DNA of 64,000 nucleotides from NCBI GenBank assembly GCA_025210805.1, contig JAOAQX010000023.1, positions 1 to 64,000 on the forward strand, read 5' to 3'. Below, piece after piece: positions 36,137-45,069 of this stretch (positions are counted from its first letter, which is position 1; each line of letters opens with the position of its first letter). Position numbers and translations under genes: made by a program. A model generated the notes under the pieces. That model did no database searches, had not been told where the DNA came from, and worked only from the letters and a program-made list of their open reading frames with translations. Origin of the DNA: Flavobacteriales bacterium (lineage in GTDB: Bacteria > Bacteroidota > Bacteroidia > Flavobacteriales > CAJXXR01).

Positions 36137-36173
36137 AAAAAAAAGCACAAGTTTTATAAGAACTTGTGCTTTT
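36137..36173 (-). terminator. intrinsic terminator after fumC (bidirectional form)
   Basis: A 13-bp stem (36141-36153 with 36161-36173) contains GCACAAGTT/AACTTGTGC and has T-runs on both sides. It lies 67 bp past the fumC stop. Confidence 0.88.
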
Positions 36174-36239
36174 TGTGTTTGAATGTCTCATTTTAAGTAA
36201 CACATTTCTGGGGCTTATTTAGTAACACCAAAAATGCTA

Positions 36240-37637
36240 TTACTTCATAGAACCAGTCATGTTTTCTGGTTTTACCCATTCGTCATATTGTTCTGCAGTT
36301 ACGTATCCTAGGTTAATTGCTTCTTCTTTTAAAGTTGTTCCGTTTTCATGAGCTGTATTGGCAATTTCTGCTGCTTTGTAATACCCTATTTTAGTATTTA
36401 AAGCCGTTACAAGCATCAAAGAATTATTAAGAAGTTCTTCAATTCTTTTGTGATTTGGTTCAATTCCTGCTGCACAGTTGTCATTAAAAGAAACAGATGC
36501 ATCACCAATAAGTTCTGCACTTTGAAGAAGGTTATAAGCCATCATAGGTTTGAAGACATTTAATTCATAATGTCCTTGAGTTCCACCTATCGTAACAGCT
36601 ACGTCATTACCCATTACTTGTGCACAAACCATAGTCATAGCTTCTGCTTGTGTAGGGTTTACTTTTCCTGGCATTATTGATGAACCTGGTTCATTTGCAG
36701 GGATAATCAATTCTCCAATACCACTTCTTGGTCCTGAAGCCATCATACGGATATCGTTTGCGATTTTGTTTAGTGAAACAGCAAGTTGTTTTACTGCACC
36801 ATGAGATTCCACAATTGCATCATGTGCTGCAAGAGCTTCAAATTTATTTTCAGCGGTGATAAATGGCAATCCTGTGAACTTGGCAATATACTCGGCAACT
36901 TTTACATCGTACCCTGCTGGAGTGTTGAGACCTGTTCCTACAGCGGTTCCTCCTAAAGCTAATTCTGCCAAATGAGGTAAGGTGTTTTTTAATGCTTTTA
37001 GACCGTGATTTAGTTGAGAAACATATCCCGAAAATTCTTGTCCGATAGTCAATGGTGTTGCATCCATTAGGTGTGTTCTACCTATTTTTACAACATCTTT
37101 AAATTCAATAGCTTTTGCTTGAAGTGTATCACGAAGTTTTTCTACACCAGGAATGGTGTTTTCAACAATTTTTTTGTAACAGGCAATATGCATTCCCGTT
37201 GGGAATGTATCATTTGAAGATTGTGATTTATTTACGTCATCATTTGGTAAAAGAACTTTTTCTCCTTCTCCAATAGTTCGTCCTGCAAGTTCTTGCGCTC
37301 TGTGGGCAATTACTTCATTTACATTCATATTGGATTGAGTCCCAGATCCTGTTTGCCAAATTACTAATGGAAATTGCTCATTGAGTTTTCCTTCAATAAT
37401 TTCATCGCATACTTTTCCTATCAAATCTCTTTTTTCTTCAGACAATACTCCCAATTCACAGTTGGTGTATGCTGCAGACTTTTTTAGGTAAGCAAAGGCA
37501 TGTACTATTTCAATAGGCATCGAAGCTGAAGGTCCTATTTTAAAGTTATTTCTTGATCTTTCTGTTTGAGCACCCCAATATTTATCGGCAGGTACTTTTA
37601 CTTCACCAATAGTGTCTTTTTCTATACGAAATTCCAT
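36240..37637 (-). CDS. fumC: class II fumarate hydratase
   Basis: 465 residues, iron-independent fumarase converting fumarate and malate in the TCA cycle. The signature [30 protein letters not shown] and [11 protein letters not shown] are all present, and the length is typical. It is a single gene with its own promoter (37661-37692) and terminator. Confidence 0.97.
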   Translation of the reverse strand: MEFRIEKDTIGEVKVPADKYWGAQTERSRNNFKIGPSASMPIEIVHAFAYLKKSAAYTNCELGVLSEEKRDLIGKVCDEIIEGKLNEQFPLVIWQTGSGTQSNMNVNEVIAHRAQELAGRTIGEGEKVLLPNDDVNKSQSSNDTFPTGMHIACYKKIVENTIPGVEKLRDTLQAKAIEFKDVVKIGRTHLMDATPLTIGQEFSGYVSQLNHGLKALKNTLPHLAELALGGTAVGTGLNTPAGYDVKVAEYIAKFTGLPFITAENKFEALAAHDAIVESHGAVKQLAVSLNKIANDIRMMASGPRSGIGELIIPANEPGSSIMPGKVNPTQAEAMTMVCAQVMGNDVAVTIGGTQGHYELNVFKPMMAYNLLQSAELIGDASVSFNDNCAAGIEPNHKRIEELLNNSLMLVTALNTKIGYYKAAEIANTAHENGTTLKEEAINLGYVTAEQYDEWVKPENMTGSMK

Positions 37638-37660
37638 AATCGTTCAATTTTTTTCTGTAT

Positions 37661-37692
37661 CAAATGTAATTAAATCGCTGTCAAGTTACAAT
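37661..37692 (-). promoter_or_regulatory. promoter of fumC
   Basis: The minus strand reads ATTG (37692-37689), 20 nt, then TACATTTG (37668-37661), a full match to the Bacteroidota consensus. It lies 23 bp before the fumC ATG. Confidence 0.65.
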
Positions 37693-37792
37693 GATATTCC
37701 ACACATTTTTTTAGATATTTTAAGTTGGTCATTGTTCAAGTACTTTCTTGCTTCCAGTATTCATGTTTACTTATAAGAATACATTGTTCTTG

Positions 37793-37831
37793 AAAAAAGA
37801 AAACCCTCGAAAAATAAATTCTTCGAGGGTT
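37793..37831 (-). terminator. intrinsic terminator of the pyrE-SRPBCC unit
   Basis: A perfect 10-bp stem AACCCTCGAA/TTCGAGGGTT is followed by a T-rich tract on the minus strand. It lies 25 bp past the SRPBCC gene stop. Confidence 0.88.
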
Positions 37832-37855
37832 ATATGATTCTTAATGTGGTCTTTG

Positions 37856-38251
37856 TTATTCTTTGAAATCCAGTGTTCCTAATTTCTGATTGAGTTTATT
37901 AATAAAGTTTTGTAAGGGCTTTTTAGCCATCATTTCTACCATAGGATTAAAACTTCCTTCAAAGCCTACAATAGATTCGGTTTGTGCACCTTTTTCTTCT
38001 AAATTAATTACTAAATCAAAATTCAATTTTCCAATAGAAACAAAAGAAAGAGAATCGTTTTTTTCTTTATTCCTTTTTAAGGAAATGGTTGTTCCTCCCA
38101 TGATATCAAACGATACCGTATCTTGATCTAGTTTGAGATTTGTAACCTCGTCAGGGATACTATTTTTTAAGAACTCTAGATTCTCAAATTTTTTTAGTAT
38201 TTCGGTCTTACTCGCAGAAATGTGTTTGGAATCAGATTGTAGATTTAACAT
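37856..38251 (-). CDS. SRPBCC-fold protein
   Basis: 131 residues. The alternation of short beta strands with a long C-terminal helix (MVEMMAKKPLQNFINKLNQKLGTL) and the pattern SASKTEILKKFENLEFLKNSIPDEV fit the START/SRPBCC hydrophobic-ligand fold. The ligand is unknown. Such a gene commonly follows pyrE in Bacteroidota. It begins 12 bp after pyrE. Confidence 0.75.
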   Translation of the reverse strand: MLNLQSDSKHISASKTEILKKFENLEFLKNSIPDEVTNLKLDQDTVSFDIMGGTTISLKRNKEKNDSLSFVSIGKLNFDLVINLEEKGAQTESIVGFEGSFNPMVEMMAKKPLQNFINKLNQKLGTLDFKE

Positions 38252-38263
38252 AGTAACAAATGA

Positions 38264-38917
38264 TTAGTTATTCCACTCTGAAGGGTTTTCTCTCCAAGCA
38301 CCAAGTGTTTCGTGTTCTTCTTCTGAAATATAACCAGTTTCTAATGCTTTTTTGAGTAAAGAAGGGTAGCTTGAAAGCGTATGAAGTTCACAACCTGCAT
38401 CTTCAAAATTTTTCTTCGCAATATCAAAATCATAAGAAAAAATGGCTGCCATTCCTTTTACAACGCATCCAAACTCTACGAGTGCCTTGTATGCATTTAA
38501 GCTGCTCATTCCTGTGCTAATCAAATCTTCAACAACTACAACGCTTTGTCCTTTTTCAATATAACCTTCAATTTGGTTTTTTCTACCATGCTTTTTAGGT
38601 TCTGGTCTTACATATACAAAAGGAACACCCAATGCTTCCGCAATAAGTACTCCATGAGCAATGGCTCCAGTGGCAACACCAGCGATAACATCTGGCTTGC
38701 TAAAATTGTCTAGAATAAGATTTTTGAGTTCTTCTCTCACATAGTTTCTTGTAGAAGGATGCGAAAGGATGATTCTATTATCACAATAGATTGGAGATTT
38801 CCATCCACTCGCCCATGTAAAAGGGTTTGCTGGTTGTAATTTTATTGCCTTAATTTGCAATAGAAATTCTGCCGTTTTAAGTGCAGTTTGAGTTTTTGAA
38901 TCTAAACTATTTGTCAT
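38264..38917 (-). CDS. pyrE: orotate phosphoribosyltransferase
   Basis: 217 residues, joins orotate and PRPP to form OMP. The PRPP loop is VVVVEDLISTGMSSLNA, with IAGVATGAIAHG and FVYVRPEPKKHG (catalytic Lys region) upstream. The frame is open far beyond, but that part is antisense to the NUDIX gene. The ATG at 38917 (MTNSLDSKTQ) matches the family. A TAnnTTTG box (TACATTTG, 38928-38921) ends only 3 bp before the start codon. Confidence 0.96.
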   Translation of the reverse strand: MTNSLDSKTQTALKTAEFLLQIKAIKLQPANPFTWASGWKSPIYCDNRIILSHPSTRNYVREELKNLILDNFSKPDVIAGVATGAIAHGVLIAEALGVPFVYVRPEPKKHGRKNQIEGYIEKGQSVVVVEDLISTGMSSLNAYKALVEFGCVVKGMAAIFSYDFDIAKKNFEDAGCELHTLSSYPSLLKKALETGYISEEEHETLGAWRENPSEWNN

Positions 38918-38924
38918 GCCACAA

Positions 38925-39515
38925 ATGTATGAAGTTTTTATAAAGAGTAAAAGAATTTTGTTAAAGGAAAGTAAACAAAATAATGTTAATTTTTCTAACC
39001 CCTTGGAACTAAATAAAACGGTACTAAATTTTATAGAAAACAAGGCTGAAGTTCTTGATTTAGAATGTGTTGATTTAAAAGAAGCTTGGCGAAAATTTAA
39101 AAAAATATTTTTGTATATAAAAGCCTCTGGAGGGTTGATATTCAATGAAAAAGAGGAGTTTTTAGTAATAAAAAGAAAGGGTTTTTGGGATTTGCCTAAA
39201 GGCAAAATAGATCCTGGAGAAAAAAAGAAAAAAGCAGCTTTAAGAGAAGTAGAGGAGGAGACAGGAGTGATCATAGATTCCTTGGGTAAGGAGTATCCTT
39301 CTACCTATCATATTTATCATTGTCCATATAACAAAAAACTTGTCTTGAAACGTACATTTTGGTTTCAAATGTTTGCCGATTCAAAACAAGCGCTTGTTCC
39401 ACAAGAAGAGGAAGATATAACAAATGTTTTCTGGCTTCCTTGGGAAGAAAAAACAGAATTTATTGAGAAGACTTATCCGACGTTATCTTCACTTCTTCGG
39501 GAAGAAAACGACTAG
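38925..39515 (+). CDS. NUDIX hydrolase
   Basis: 196 residues from the ATG at 38925. The Nudix box is complete: GKIDPGEKKKKAALREVEEETG (about 104-125, matching Gx5Ex7REUxEExGU). An N-terminal ~70-residue part precedes it and has no clear domain. It probably hydrolyses a nucleoside diphosphate derivative. It starts 7 bp from the pyrE start on the opposite strand and its 3' end overlaps coaD by 56 bp. This pairing with pyrE and coaD is common in the phylum. Confidence 0.9.
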   Translation: MYEVFIKSKRILLKESKQNNVNFSNPLELNKTVLNFIENKAEVLDLECVDLKEAWRKFKKIFLYIKASGGLIFNEKEEFLVIKRKGFWDLPKGKIDPGEKKKKAALREVEEETGVIIDSLGKEYPSTYHIYHCPYNKKLVLKRTFWFQMFADSKQALVPQEEEDITNVFWLPWEEKTEFIEKTYPTLSSLLREEND

Positions 39516-39939
39516 CGTCAGATCCATTTTTGATAATATCTCTTATGATTGTAGAAGAAATTGAGGCATATTCAGGTTTTGTATATACAAGAATGGTTTC
39601 AATGTTGGGAACTAAAGTATTGTTCATTTGAGCGATACTTTTTTCGTATTCAAAATCATTTGAATTCCTAAGACCTCTGAGAATAAAATTAGCATCTTTT
39701 TCTTTACAGTAATTTACGGTTAGCCCTTGAAAAGAGTCCGTTTCTATATTATCAAATTCAGCAAAAGTTTGCTCTATCCATCTCATTCTTTGCTCTAGTC
39801 CAAACATATATTTCTTTGTACTATTGTTTCCTATGGCTACAATAATTTTATCAAACAAAGGACGCATTCTTAGCAAGATATCTTCATGACCTTTGGTGAT
39901 GGGATCAAAAGATCCTGGGAAAATGGCAATTTTTTTCAT
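39460..39939 (-). CDS. coaD: phosphopantetheine adenylyltransferase
   Basis: 159 residues, makes dephospho-CoA from ATP and phosphopantetheine. IFPGSFDPITKGHEDIL carries the (H/T)xGH nucleotidyl-transferase motif, and NFILRGLRNSNDFEYE and ISSTIIRDI are also characteristic. The length is typical. It overlaps the convergent NUDIX gene by 56 bp. OsmC and tsaE lie upstream on the same strand. Confidence 0.96.
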   Translation of the reverse strand: MKKIAIFPGSFDPITKGHEDILLRMRPLFDKIIVAIGNNSTKKYMFGLEQRMRWIEQTFAEFDNIETDSFQGLTVNYCKEKDANFILRGLRNSNDFEYEKSIAQMNNTLVPNIETILVYTKPEYASISSTIIRDIIKNGSDASRFLPEEVKITSDKSSQ

Positions 39940-39943
39940 CGTA

Positions 39944-40351
39944 TTATTTTTGTTCCCAATGGAACGTTAAGTTCTGTTTTACTTCTATATGCAAACTTTT
40001 GCTTACAGGGCAGGCTCTTCCTGCTGCTTCAAGAATTTTTCTTTCTTTTTCAGAAAAGTCCCCTTTGATATAAAAATCGATCAAAATTTCGGAAACTCTT
40101 CTAGGATTAGATCCCATGAATTTTGTAACTTCTGCTGTGGAATCATCAATAGATAATTGCATATCTGCTGCCTTAATTCCCATAATTGTCAATACACATT
40201 GAGCAAGAGAAGTGGCCAATAAATCTGTTGGAGAAAATGCTTCTCCTTTTCCATGATTATCTATTGGTGCATCTGTTATAATGGTGTTTCCAGACTTTAG
40301 ATGCTTTGCTTCTGTTCTTAGGTTTGATTTATAAAGTATTTTACTCGTCAT
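39944..40351 (-). CDS. OsmC family protein
   Basis: 135 residues, single OsmC/Ohr-type domain. The conserved cysteines are in SLAQCVLTIMG (about Cys52) and GRACPVSKSLH (about Cys113), which form the peroxide-reactive pair in OsmC/Ohr. The role is likely hydroperoxide reduction, though many YhfA-type members are uncharacterised. It lies between tsaE (9 bp) and coaD (4 bp), probably co-transcribed. Confidence 0.88.
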   Translation of the reverse strand: MTSKILYKSNLRTEAKHLKSGNTIITDAPIDNHGKGEAFSPTDLLATSLAQCVLTIMGIKAADMQLSIDDSTAEVTKFMGSNPRRVSEILIDFYIKGDFSEKERKILEAAGRACPVSKSLHIEVKQNLTFHWEQK

Positions 40352-40360
40352 TTTTTATCA

Positions 40361-40786
40361 TTAGATTGTTACACAATATGCTCTCCTGTTTTCTCCTGTT
40401 TTTTTTATTTCGATAATAGAATGATCTTTTGGTAGGAGAGAAGGAATTTTTTCTGGCCATTCTATTAAACAAATGTTTCCACTTTCAAAATATTCTTCAA
40501 TTCCTATATCCCAAGCCTCATTTTCATCTTCTAGTCTATAAAAATCAAAGTGATAAATTTTTGTGTTTGTTTCAGTCAAATATTCATTTACAATAGAAAA
40601 ACTGGGACTTGTTACCTTGTCGATCACTTTTTTACACTCACAAAATTCTTTTATAAATGTGGTTTTTCCAGCACCTAAATCTCCTTTTAATAGAATGATA
40701 TTTTTAGGATGAGAATGAATAATTTGCTGAGTAATGGACTGCAAATCTTTTAGTTCATTACAGGGGTAGATTGTATTTTTACTCAT
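40361..40786 (-). CDS. tsaE: tRNA t6A synthesis ATPase TsaE
   Basis: 141 residues, ATPase that drives the TsaB-TsaD complex in threonylcarbamoyl-adenosine formation. The P-loop is GDLGAGKTTFIKEF and SPSFSIVNEY and HFDFYRLEDE follow, all typical. It overlaps porX by 8 bp, a gene pair often seen in Flavobacteriales. Confidence 0.95.
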   Translation of the reverse strand: MSKNTIYPCNELKDLQSITQQIIHSHPKNIILLKGDLGAGKTTFIKEFCECKKVIDKVTSPSFSIVNEYLTETNTKIYHFDFYRLEDENEAWDIGIEEYFESGNICLIEWPEKIPSLLPKDHSIIEIKKTGENRRAYCVTI

Positions 40787-42326
40787 TGGATAGTTCTATA
40801 AACGGACAAAGCATTTCTTCCATAGAAATTCCACCATGTTGATAGGTGTCTTTGTAATAGTTTACATATTTCTTATAATTATTTGGATAAGCCAAATATT
40901 TATAAGGTTTGGCAAATACAAAAGTACTCGATAAGTTAGATTTTGGAAGATGAAGTTCCTCTGGATTTGTTACAATCATTACTTCTTTTTCTGATAATGA
41001 GAGCTGTTTACCCGTTTTATATCTCAAATTGGTACTGGTTTCTTTGTCTCCAATAATTTTTATGGGCTCTTCTATAGAAATCATTCCATGATCTGTAGTA
41101 ATGAGTACATCAATTTTGGCTGCAGCCAATTTTTTTAGAATTTCATATAAATTAGAATTCTTAAACCAAGTAAGTGTTAGATCTCTATATGCTTTTTCTG
41201 AGCTCGATAATTCCTTGATCATATCTAAACTCGTTTTAGCATGAGAAAGCATATCAACAAAGTTAAAAATCAAACAGTTAAATTGATTTTGACTCCAGTC
41301 TGAGAATTCGTTTGAAATCATATCTCCATAATCTTTTTTGAAGATTTTTTCAAACATAAATTCATGATCAAACCCTAGTCTTGCTAATTGTAATTCTAAA
41401 AAATATTCTTCAAAATCATTTTTGCTTCCTTCCTCATGATCATACATCCATTTATCAGGATATCTTTTCTGTATTTGTAAAGGAGTCAGTCCGCTAAAGA
41501 AACTATTTCTTGTGTACTGAGTAGTTGTAGGTAAGTTGGAGTAGTAAAATCTTTCTTTTTGGCGATTAAACAGCTCAGATAATAATGGGCGGATGATTAC
41601 ATACTGATCATACCGTAGATTATCTACAACAATTAAACAGGTTTTTTTGCCTGCTTTCAGTTTTGGAAATACCATTTTCTTAAAAGCAGTATGGGAAAGG
41701 GTAGGAGCTTCTTCTGGAAAAGCATACCACTCTGGGTATTGATTTTTAATGAATTTAAAAAACTCTTGATTGGCTTCTCTTTTTTGCGTTTCAAGAATTT
41801 CAGACATTGAAGTTTCTGCTTCGTGTAATTTTATTTCCCAGTTGGTAAGTTTTTGATAAATCTGAAGCCAGTCTTCAAAAGATTGTGCCATAGAAATATC
41901 CATACTCAAAGATCGAAATTCTTTTTGGTAATCTGAGTTGCTTTTTTCCTTAATTAATCGATTGCTATCCAGTTGTTTTTTTATGGTCAAAAGAATTTGC
42001 ATAGGATTCACGGGTTTGATCAAATAATCAGAAATTTTTGACCCAATTGCCATATCCATGATACTTTCTTCCTCACTTTTAGTAACCATTACAATGGGCG
42101 TAATAACACCATCATGAATTTTTTCCAAAGTATCTATTCCCGACATTCCAGGCATATTTTCATCTAGGAAAATGATGTCAAAATTTTCTTGATCAATAAG
42201 CGATAATGCATCTTCTCCATTATTTGCAGTTTTTACTTGGTAACCTTTGTTTTCAAGAAACATGATATGGGGTTTCAAGAATTCTATTTCATCATCTACC
42301 CAAAGTATTTTGGCGTTATAGCTCAT
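40779..42326 (-). CDS. porX: T9SS response regulator PorX
   Basis: About 515 residues. The N-terminal receiver domain has WVDDE and the phosphorylated aspartate in IIFLDENMPG (about residue 54), with KPVNP as the conserved Lys. A linker helix region follows, then a PglZ domain of the alkaline phosphatase superfamily (TCLIVVDNLRYDQY ... TTDHGM). PorX controls type IX secretion together with the kinase PorY and a sigma factor in P. gingivalis, and its PglZ domain cleaves oligonucleotides in published work. The ATG at 42326 was chosen over one three codons upstream. porY is not in the window. Confidence 0.93.
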   Translation of the reverse strand: MSYNAKILWVDDEIEFLKPHIMFLENKGYQVKTANNGEDALSLIDQENFDIIFLDENMPGMSGIDTLEKIHDGVITPIVMVTKSEEESIMDMAIGSKISDYLIKPVNPMQILLTIKKQLDSNRLIKEKSNSDYQKEFRSLSMDISMAQSFEDWLQIYQKLTNWEIKLHEAETSMSEILETQKREANQEFFKFIKNQYPEWYAFPEEAPTLSHTAFKKMVFPKLKAGKKTCLIVVDNLRYDQYVIIRPLLSELFNRQKERFYYSNLPTTTQYTRNSFFSGLTPLQIQKRYPDKWMYDHEEGSKNDFEEYFLELQLARLGFDHEFMFEKIFKKDYGDMISNEFSDWSQNQFNCLIFNFVDMLSHAKTSLDMIKELSSSEKAYRDLTLTWFKNSNLYEILKKLAAAKIDVLITTDHGMISIEEPIKIIGDKETSTNLRYKTGKQLSLSEKEVMIVTNPEELHLPKSNLSSTFVFAKPYKYLAYPNNYKKYVNYYKDTYQHGGISMEEMLCPFIELSNE

Positions 42327-42501
42327 ATCTTTCAAATATTTTTTAATTCTTAGTTCTTTTTAATTGGAATTTATGAATCGATTTCATTCATACCATTCTT
42401 ATTGTAGTTTTTCTGGTAGGTATCATTTCGATATATTACTAAAACCCATCTTTCCGAACTTTAAAAATACGAAAAGTCTTTGTTTTTATTGTGTTTTGGT
42501 G

Positions 42502-43266
42502 TTATAAAATACCATCAACTCCTGCTCCAAAAAGTGCAAAATCAAATACTGCAGGATCTTTGGGCTTGAGTTTTCTCAATGTTTGATCTAACTCTTGGAG
42601 TGCTTTAAAGTCATTTTGTTTTCTTTTCAATAAACCGAAGGCTCTTGCAACTCTACCAGAATGGGTATCTAAAGGGCAGGATAAAAATTGTGGATCCAAT
42701 GATTTCCAAAGACCAAAATCTACTCCATTTTCATCTTTCCTTCCCATCCATCTTAAAAACATGTGAAATCTTTTTGCTGCTGAACCTTTTAAAGGATTTG
42801 GCAAATGCTTTGAAGCTCTATGAGTGGGTTGTGGCAAGAAAAAATCTTCTTTAAAACGAGAAATTGCACCAGAATAATGACATTCTTCAGGAGCTATAAA
42901 GGTTTTAAAATATTCTTCAAGATTTTGTTGTTTAGAAAAAATTTCTTGAAATCTTGTTAGGAAAAAAATCAAATCTTCTGTTTGAAAAGTTCTGTATAAC
43001 CACCCTTCAAGTGATTGAATATCCGAAGATTCAAAGTTTTTGATAAATTCAAAAGGCGAATAATCCATTCGCCTCATGAGTTCATTTGATTTTTTTAGAA
43101 TTTGATCTCTTCTTCCCCAAGCAATTACAGAAGTAAGAAAACCACTCATTTCTATATCTTCTTTTCGTTTAAAACTATGTGGGATAGAAATAGGGTCAAG
43201 CTCAATAAAGTTTGGTTGATTATATTTTTCAACCAAAAGATTTAATTCTTCAAGGCTTATTTTCAA
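42502..43266 (-). CDS. TIGR02757 family protein (DUF2400)
   Basis: 254 residues, helical. Conserved stretches are FLTSVIAWGRRDQILKKSNELMRRM, LKGSAAKRFHMFLRWMGRKD and LDTHSGRVARAFGLLKRKQND. It appears related to helix-hairpin-helix DNA glycosylase-like folds, but no activity is known. It overlaps the Crp/Fnr gene by 4 bp and would be its downstream partner in one transcript. Confidence 0.88.
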   Translation of the reverse strand: MKISLEELNLLVEKYNQPNFIELDPISIPHSFKRKEDIEMSGFLTSVIAWGRRDQILKKSNELMRRMDYSPFEFIKNFESSDIQSLEGWLYRTFQTEDLIFFLTRFQEIFSKQQNLEEYFKTFIAPEECHYSGAISRFKEDFFLPQPTHRASKHLPNPLKGSAAKRFHMFLRWMGRKDENGVDFGLWKSLDPQFLSCPLDTHSGRVARAFGLLKRKQNDFKALQELDQTLRKLKPKDPAVFDFALFGAGVDGIL

Positions 43267-43919
43267 AGATTGATGATTTTGATTTTGTTTCTACCAAGTT
43301 CTACCAACCCATCTTTTTCAAGTTTTTTCAATAAACGCGAAATTACTTCTCTCTTAGACCCTAACTCAGAAGCAATTTGCGCATGAGTAACATGTATTTT
43401 TGACGTATTACTAACTGCTTGATGCTTTTTTAGATAGTCTATTAAACGTTCATCTAATTGTTTGAAAGCTATATTGTCAATCGTTTCTAGTAATTCTTCA
43501 AACTTTGATTGCCAAGAATTTATCACAAACTGAAACCAATAAGGATGATCTCTCATCAATTTAGGCATTAAAGTAGCTGGAATAGCAAATATCTCTGTTG
43601 TTTCAACTGCTTGAGCCCTAATTTTTGATTGAATATGTGTACCTAAACAATGAATAGAAGCTACACAAAGGTTTCCTTTTTGAATATGATAGAGGTATAG
43701 TAAATCTCCCTCATCAGTTTCCTTAAAAACCTTTAATGAACCATGTACCACAAGTGGTATAAAGTTGATGTTTTTCCCAGTTTCCATAATGGAATCTCCT
43801 TTTTCTAACTCAAAAAAACGACCATCCATAATGATTAGCTTAACCAATTCGGGGTCTTGAGCGAGATCTGGGAAGAATTTCGCTATTTTTTTTTCAACTA
43901 TTTCGCTGTTAATTTCCAT
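43263..43919 (-). CDS. Crp/Fnr family transcription regulator
   Basis: 218 residues. The N-terminal cyclic-nucleotide-binding fold is at about 25-140, and the C-terminal winged helix at about 150-218 has the recognition segment ASELGSKREVISRLLKKLEKDG. The two cysteines (CVASIHC) in the sensor domain are not in an Fnr iron-sulfur pattern, so the signal is unknown. The ATG at 43919 is chosen, since the frame runs 72 codons further upstream but those are not family-like. It has a good promoter at 43944. Confidence 0.92.
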   Translation of the reverse strand: MEINSEIVEKKIAKFFPDLAQDPELVKLIIMDGRFFELEKGDSIMETGKNINFIPLVVHGSLKVFKETDEGDLLYLYHIQKGNLCVASIHCLGTHIQSKIRAQAVETTEIFAIPATLMPKLMRDHPYWFQFVINSWQSKFEELLETIDNIAFKQLDERLIDYLKKHQAVSNTSKIHVTHAQIASELGSKREVISRLLKKLEKDGLVELGRNKIKIINL

Positions 43920-43943
43920 GTTTGTTATTACTTTGTGCACGAA

Positions 43944-43976
43944 CAAATATAATTTGTTTTTTGCTAAAGTGACAAA
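43944..43976 (-). promoter_or_regulatory. promoter of the Crp/Fnr-TIGR02757 unit
   Basis: The minus strand has TTTG (43976-43973), 21 nt, then TATATTTG (43951-43944). The -7 box lies within the inverted repeat CAAAT-TAT-ATTTG, which a dimeric regulator could recognise. The gap to the ATG is 24 bp. Confidence 0.65.
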
Positions 43977-44061
43977 AGTCCTTTTAGTTTCTTGATATTT
44001 AGAAGCTAATATTATGATTATAAGGAACAAATTAATTTTGAAAAAAAAGACAAAAATAGAA

Positions 44062-44820
44062 ATGGCTACAGTTTCGGTAATTATCCCTGTATATAAAGCA
44101 GAAAAGAGCATTATTAGAGCATTGGATTCTATCAAAAATCAAACGAGAAAAGTAGATGAGATTATCTTAGTGAATGATGGTTCTCCAGATGATTCTGCCA
44201 TGGTAATTGACAAATATCATAAAGAAAACCCTGAAATGAATATCCATTATTTTCTACAGAAGAATCAAGGTCCTTCGGTAGCAAGAAATAAAGGTGTTTC
44301 TATGGCAACTTCAGCATACATAGCCTTTCTTGACTCAGATGATGCTTGGCTACCCAATAAAATTGAAGAGCAATTAGTTTGTTTTGATCAAAATCCCGAT
44401 TTGAATATGTTAGCAGGTCTTAGAGCTCAAGACAAAGGATCAGGAGCTTTTAGAAAGGTAAATTTTAATCAACTTTTATTGAAAAATTATTTTGTTACTT
44501 CCTCAGTGATGGTCAAAAAGCAAGCTGTTCTTGATGCTGGAGGTTTTCCTGAAAATCAAAAATATTCTGAGGATTATCATTTATGGCTAAAAATTGCCCA
44601 AGATGATAGCCAGGGAATTATAGAAAAACCTTTATTTATTTATGCCGAGGAAAATGAAAAAATTAACAAGGAAGGACTTTCTGGGCAGATGTGGGAAATG
44701 GAAAAAGGGGAGTTATCAAATTATCAAAGTTTATATTCTTTGAAAAAAATAGGTTTATTTAAATACCTATTTTTATGTTGTTTCTCTCTCTTAAAATATT
44801 TCAAAAGGAGACTATTTTAG
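44062..44820 (+). CDS. family 2 glycosyltransferase
   Basis: 252 residues from the ATG at 44062. The GT-A start TVSVIIPVYKAEKSIIRALDSI is followed by VNDGSPDDS, QGPSVARNKG and FLDSDDAWLP (DxD-like). SEDYHLWLKIA holds the expected catalytic base region. It is similar to WcaA-type surface polysaccharide transferases. The acceptor is unknown. It is divergent from the Crp/Fnr gene, and TAATTTTG at 44033 is a possible -7 box. Confidence 0.87.
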   Translation: MATVSVIIPVYKAEKSIIRALDSIKNQTRKVDEIILVNDGSPDDSAMVIDKYHKENPEMNIHYFLQKNQGPSVARNKGVSMATSAYIAFLDSDDAWLPNKIEEQLVCFDQNPDLNMLAGLRAQDKGSGAFRKVNFNQLLLKNYFVTSSVMVKKQAVLDAGGFPENQKYSEDYHLWLKIAQDDSQGIIEKPLFIYAEENEKINKEGLSGQMWEMEKGELSNYQSLYSLKKIGLFKYLFLCCFSLLKYFKRRLF

Positions 44821-45006
44821 AGACAAAACGTATTCAAGAGACTTGTGAAACAATTTCTAACGTTCATTTACCTGTAGTTATGAGATTTGTAAATTAATGA
44901 AAATCAACATCAAACACAATACGGGGAGTCTATGATTTATTAGTCGATTAATATTTAATAAATGATCACGTTTTTTATAGTGATATTCTATAAATACCAA
45001 GTCTAA

Positions 45007-45033
45007 TTGTCTCAATACTTTTGACTATATTTG
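45007..45033 (+). promoter_or_regulatory. promoter of the T9SS cargo gene
   Basis: TTG (45007-45009) and TATATTTG (45026-45033) are separated by 16 bp, and the -7 box is a full consensus match 36 bp before the ATG at 45070. Confidence 0.55.
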
Positions 45034-45069
45034 TGAGGATACCTATTTTTATTAAAAAAGAACCGAAAT

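Noticed and set aside
38918-39274. N-terminal extension of pyrE
   Set aside because: It is antisense to the NUDIX gene and hydrophobic in a random way. The PyrE family begins at the ATG at 38917.
43920-44135. 72-codon upstream extension of the Crp/Fnr gene
   Set aside because: It would cover the promoter at 43944-43976 and the divergent glycosyltransferase start. The family fold begins at the ATG at 43919.
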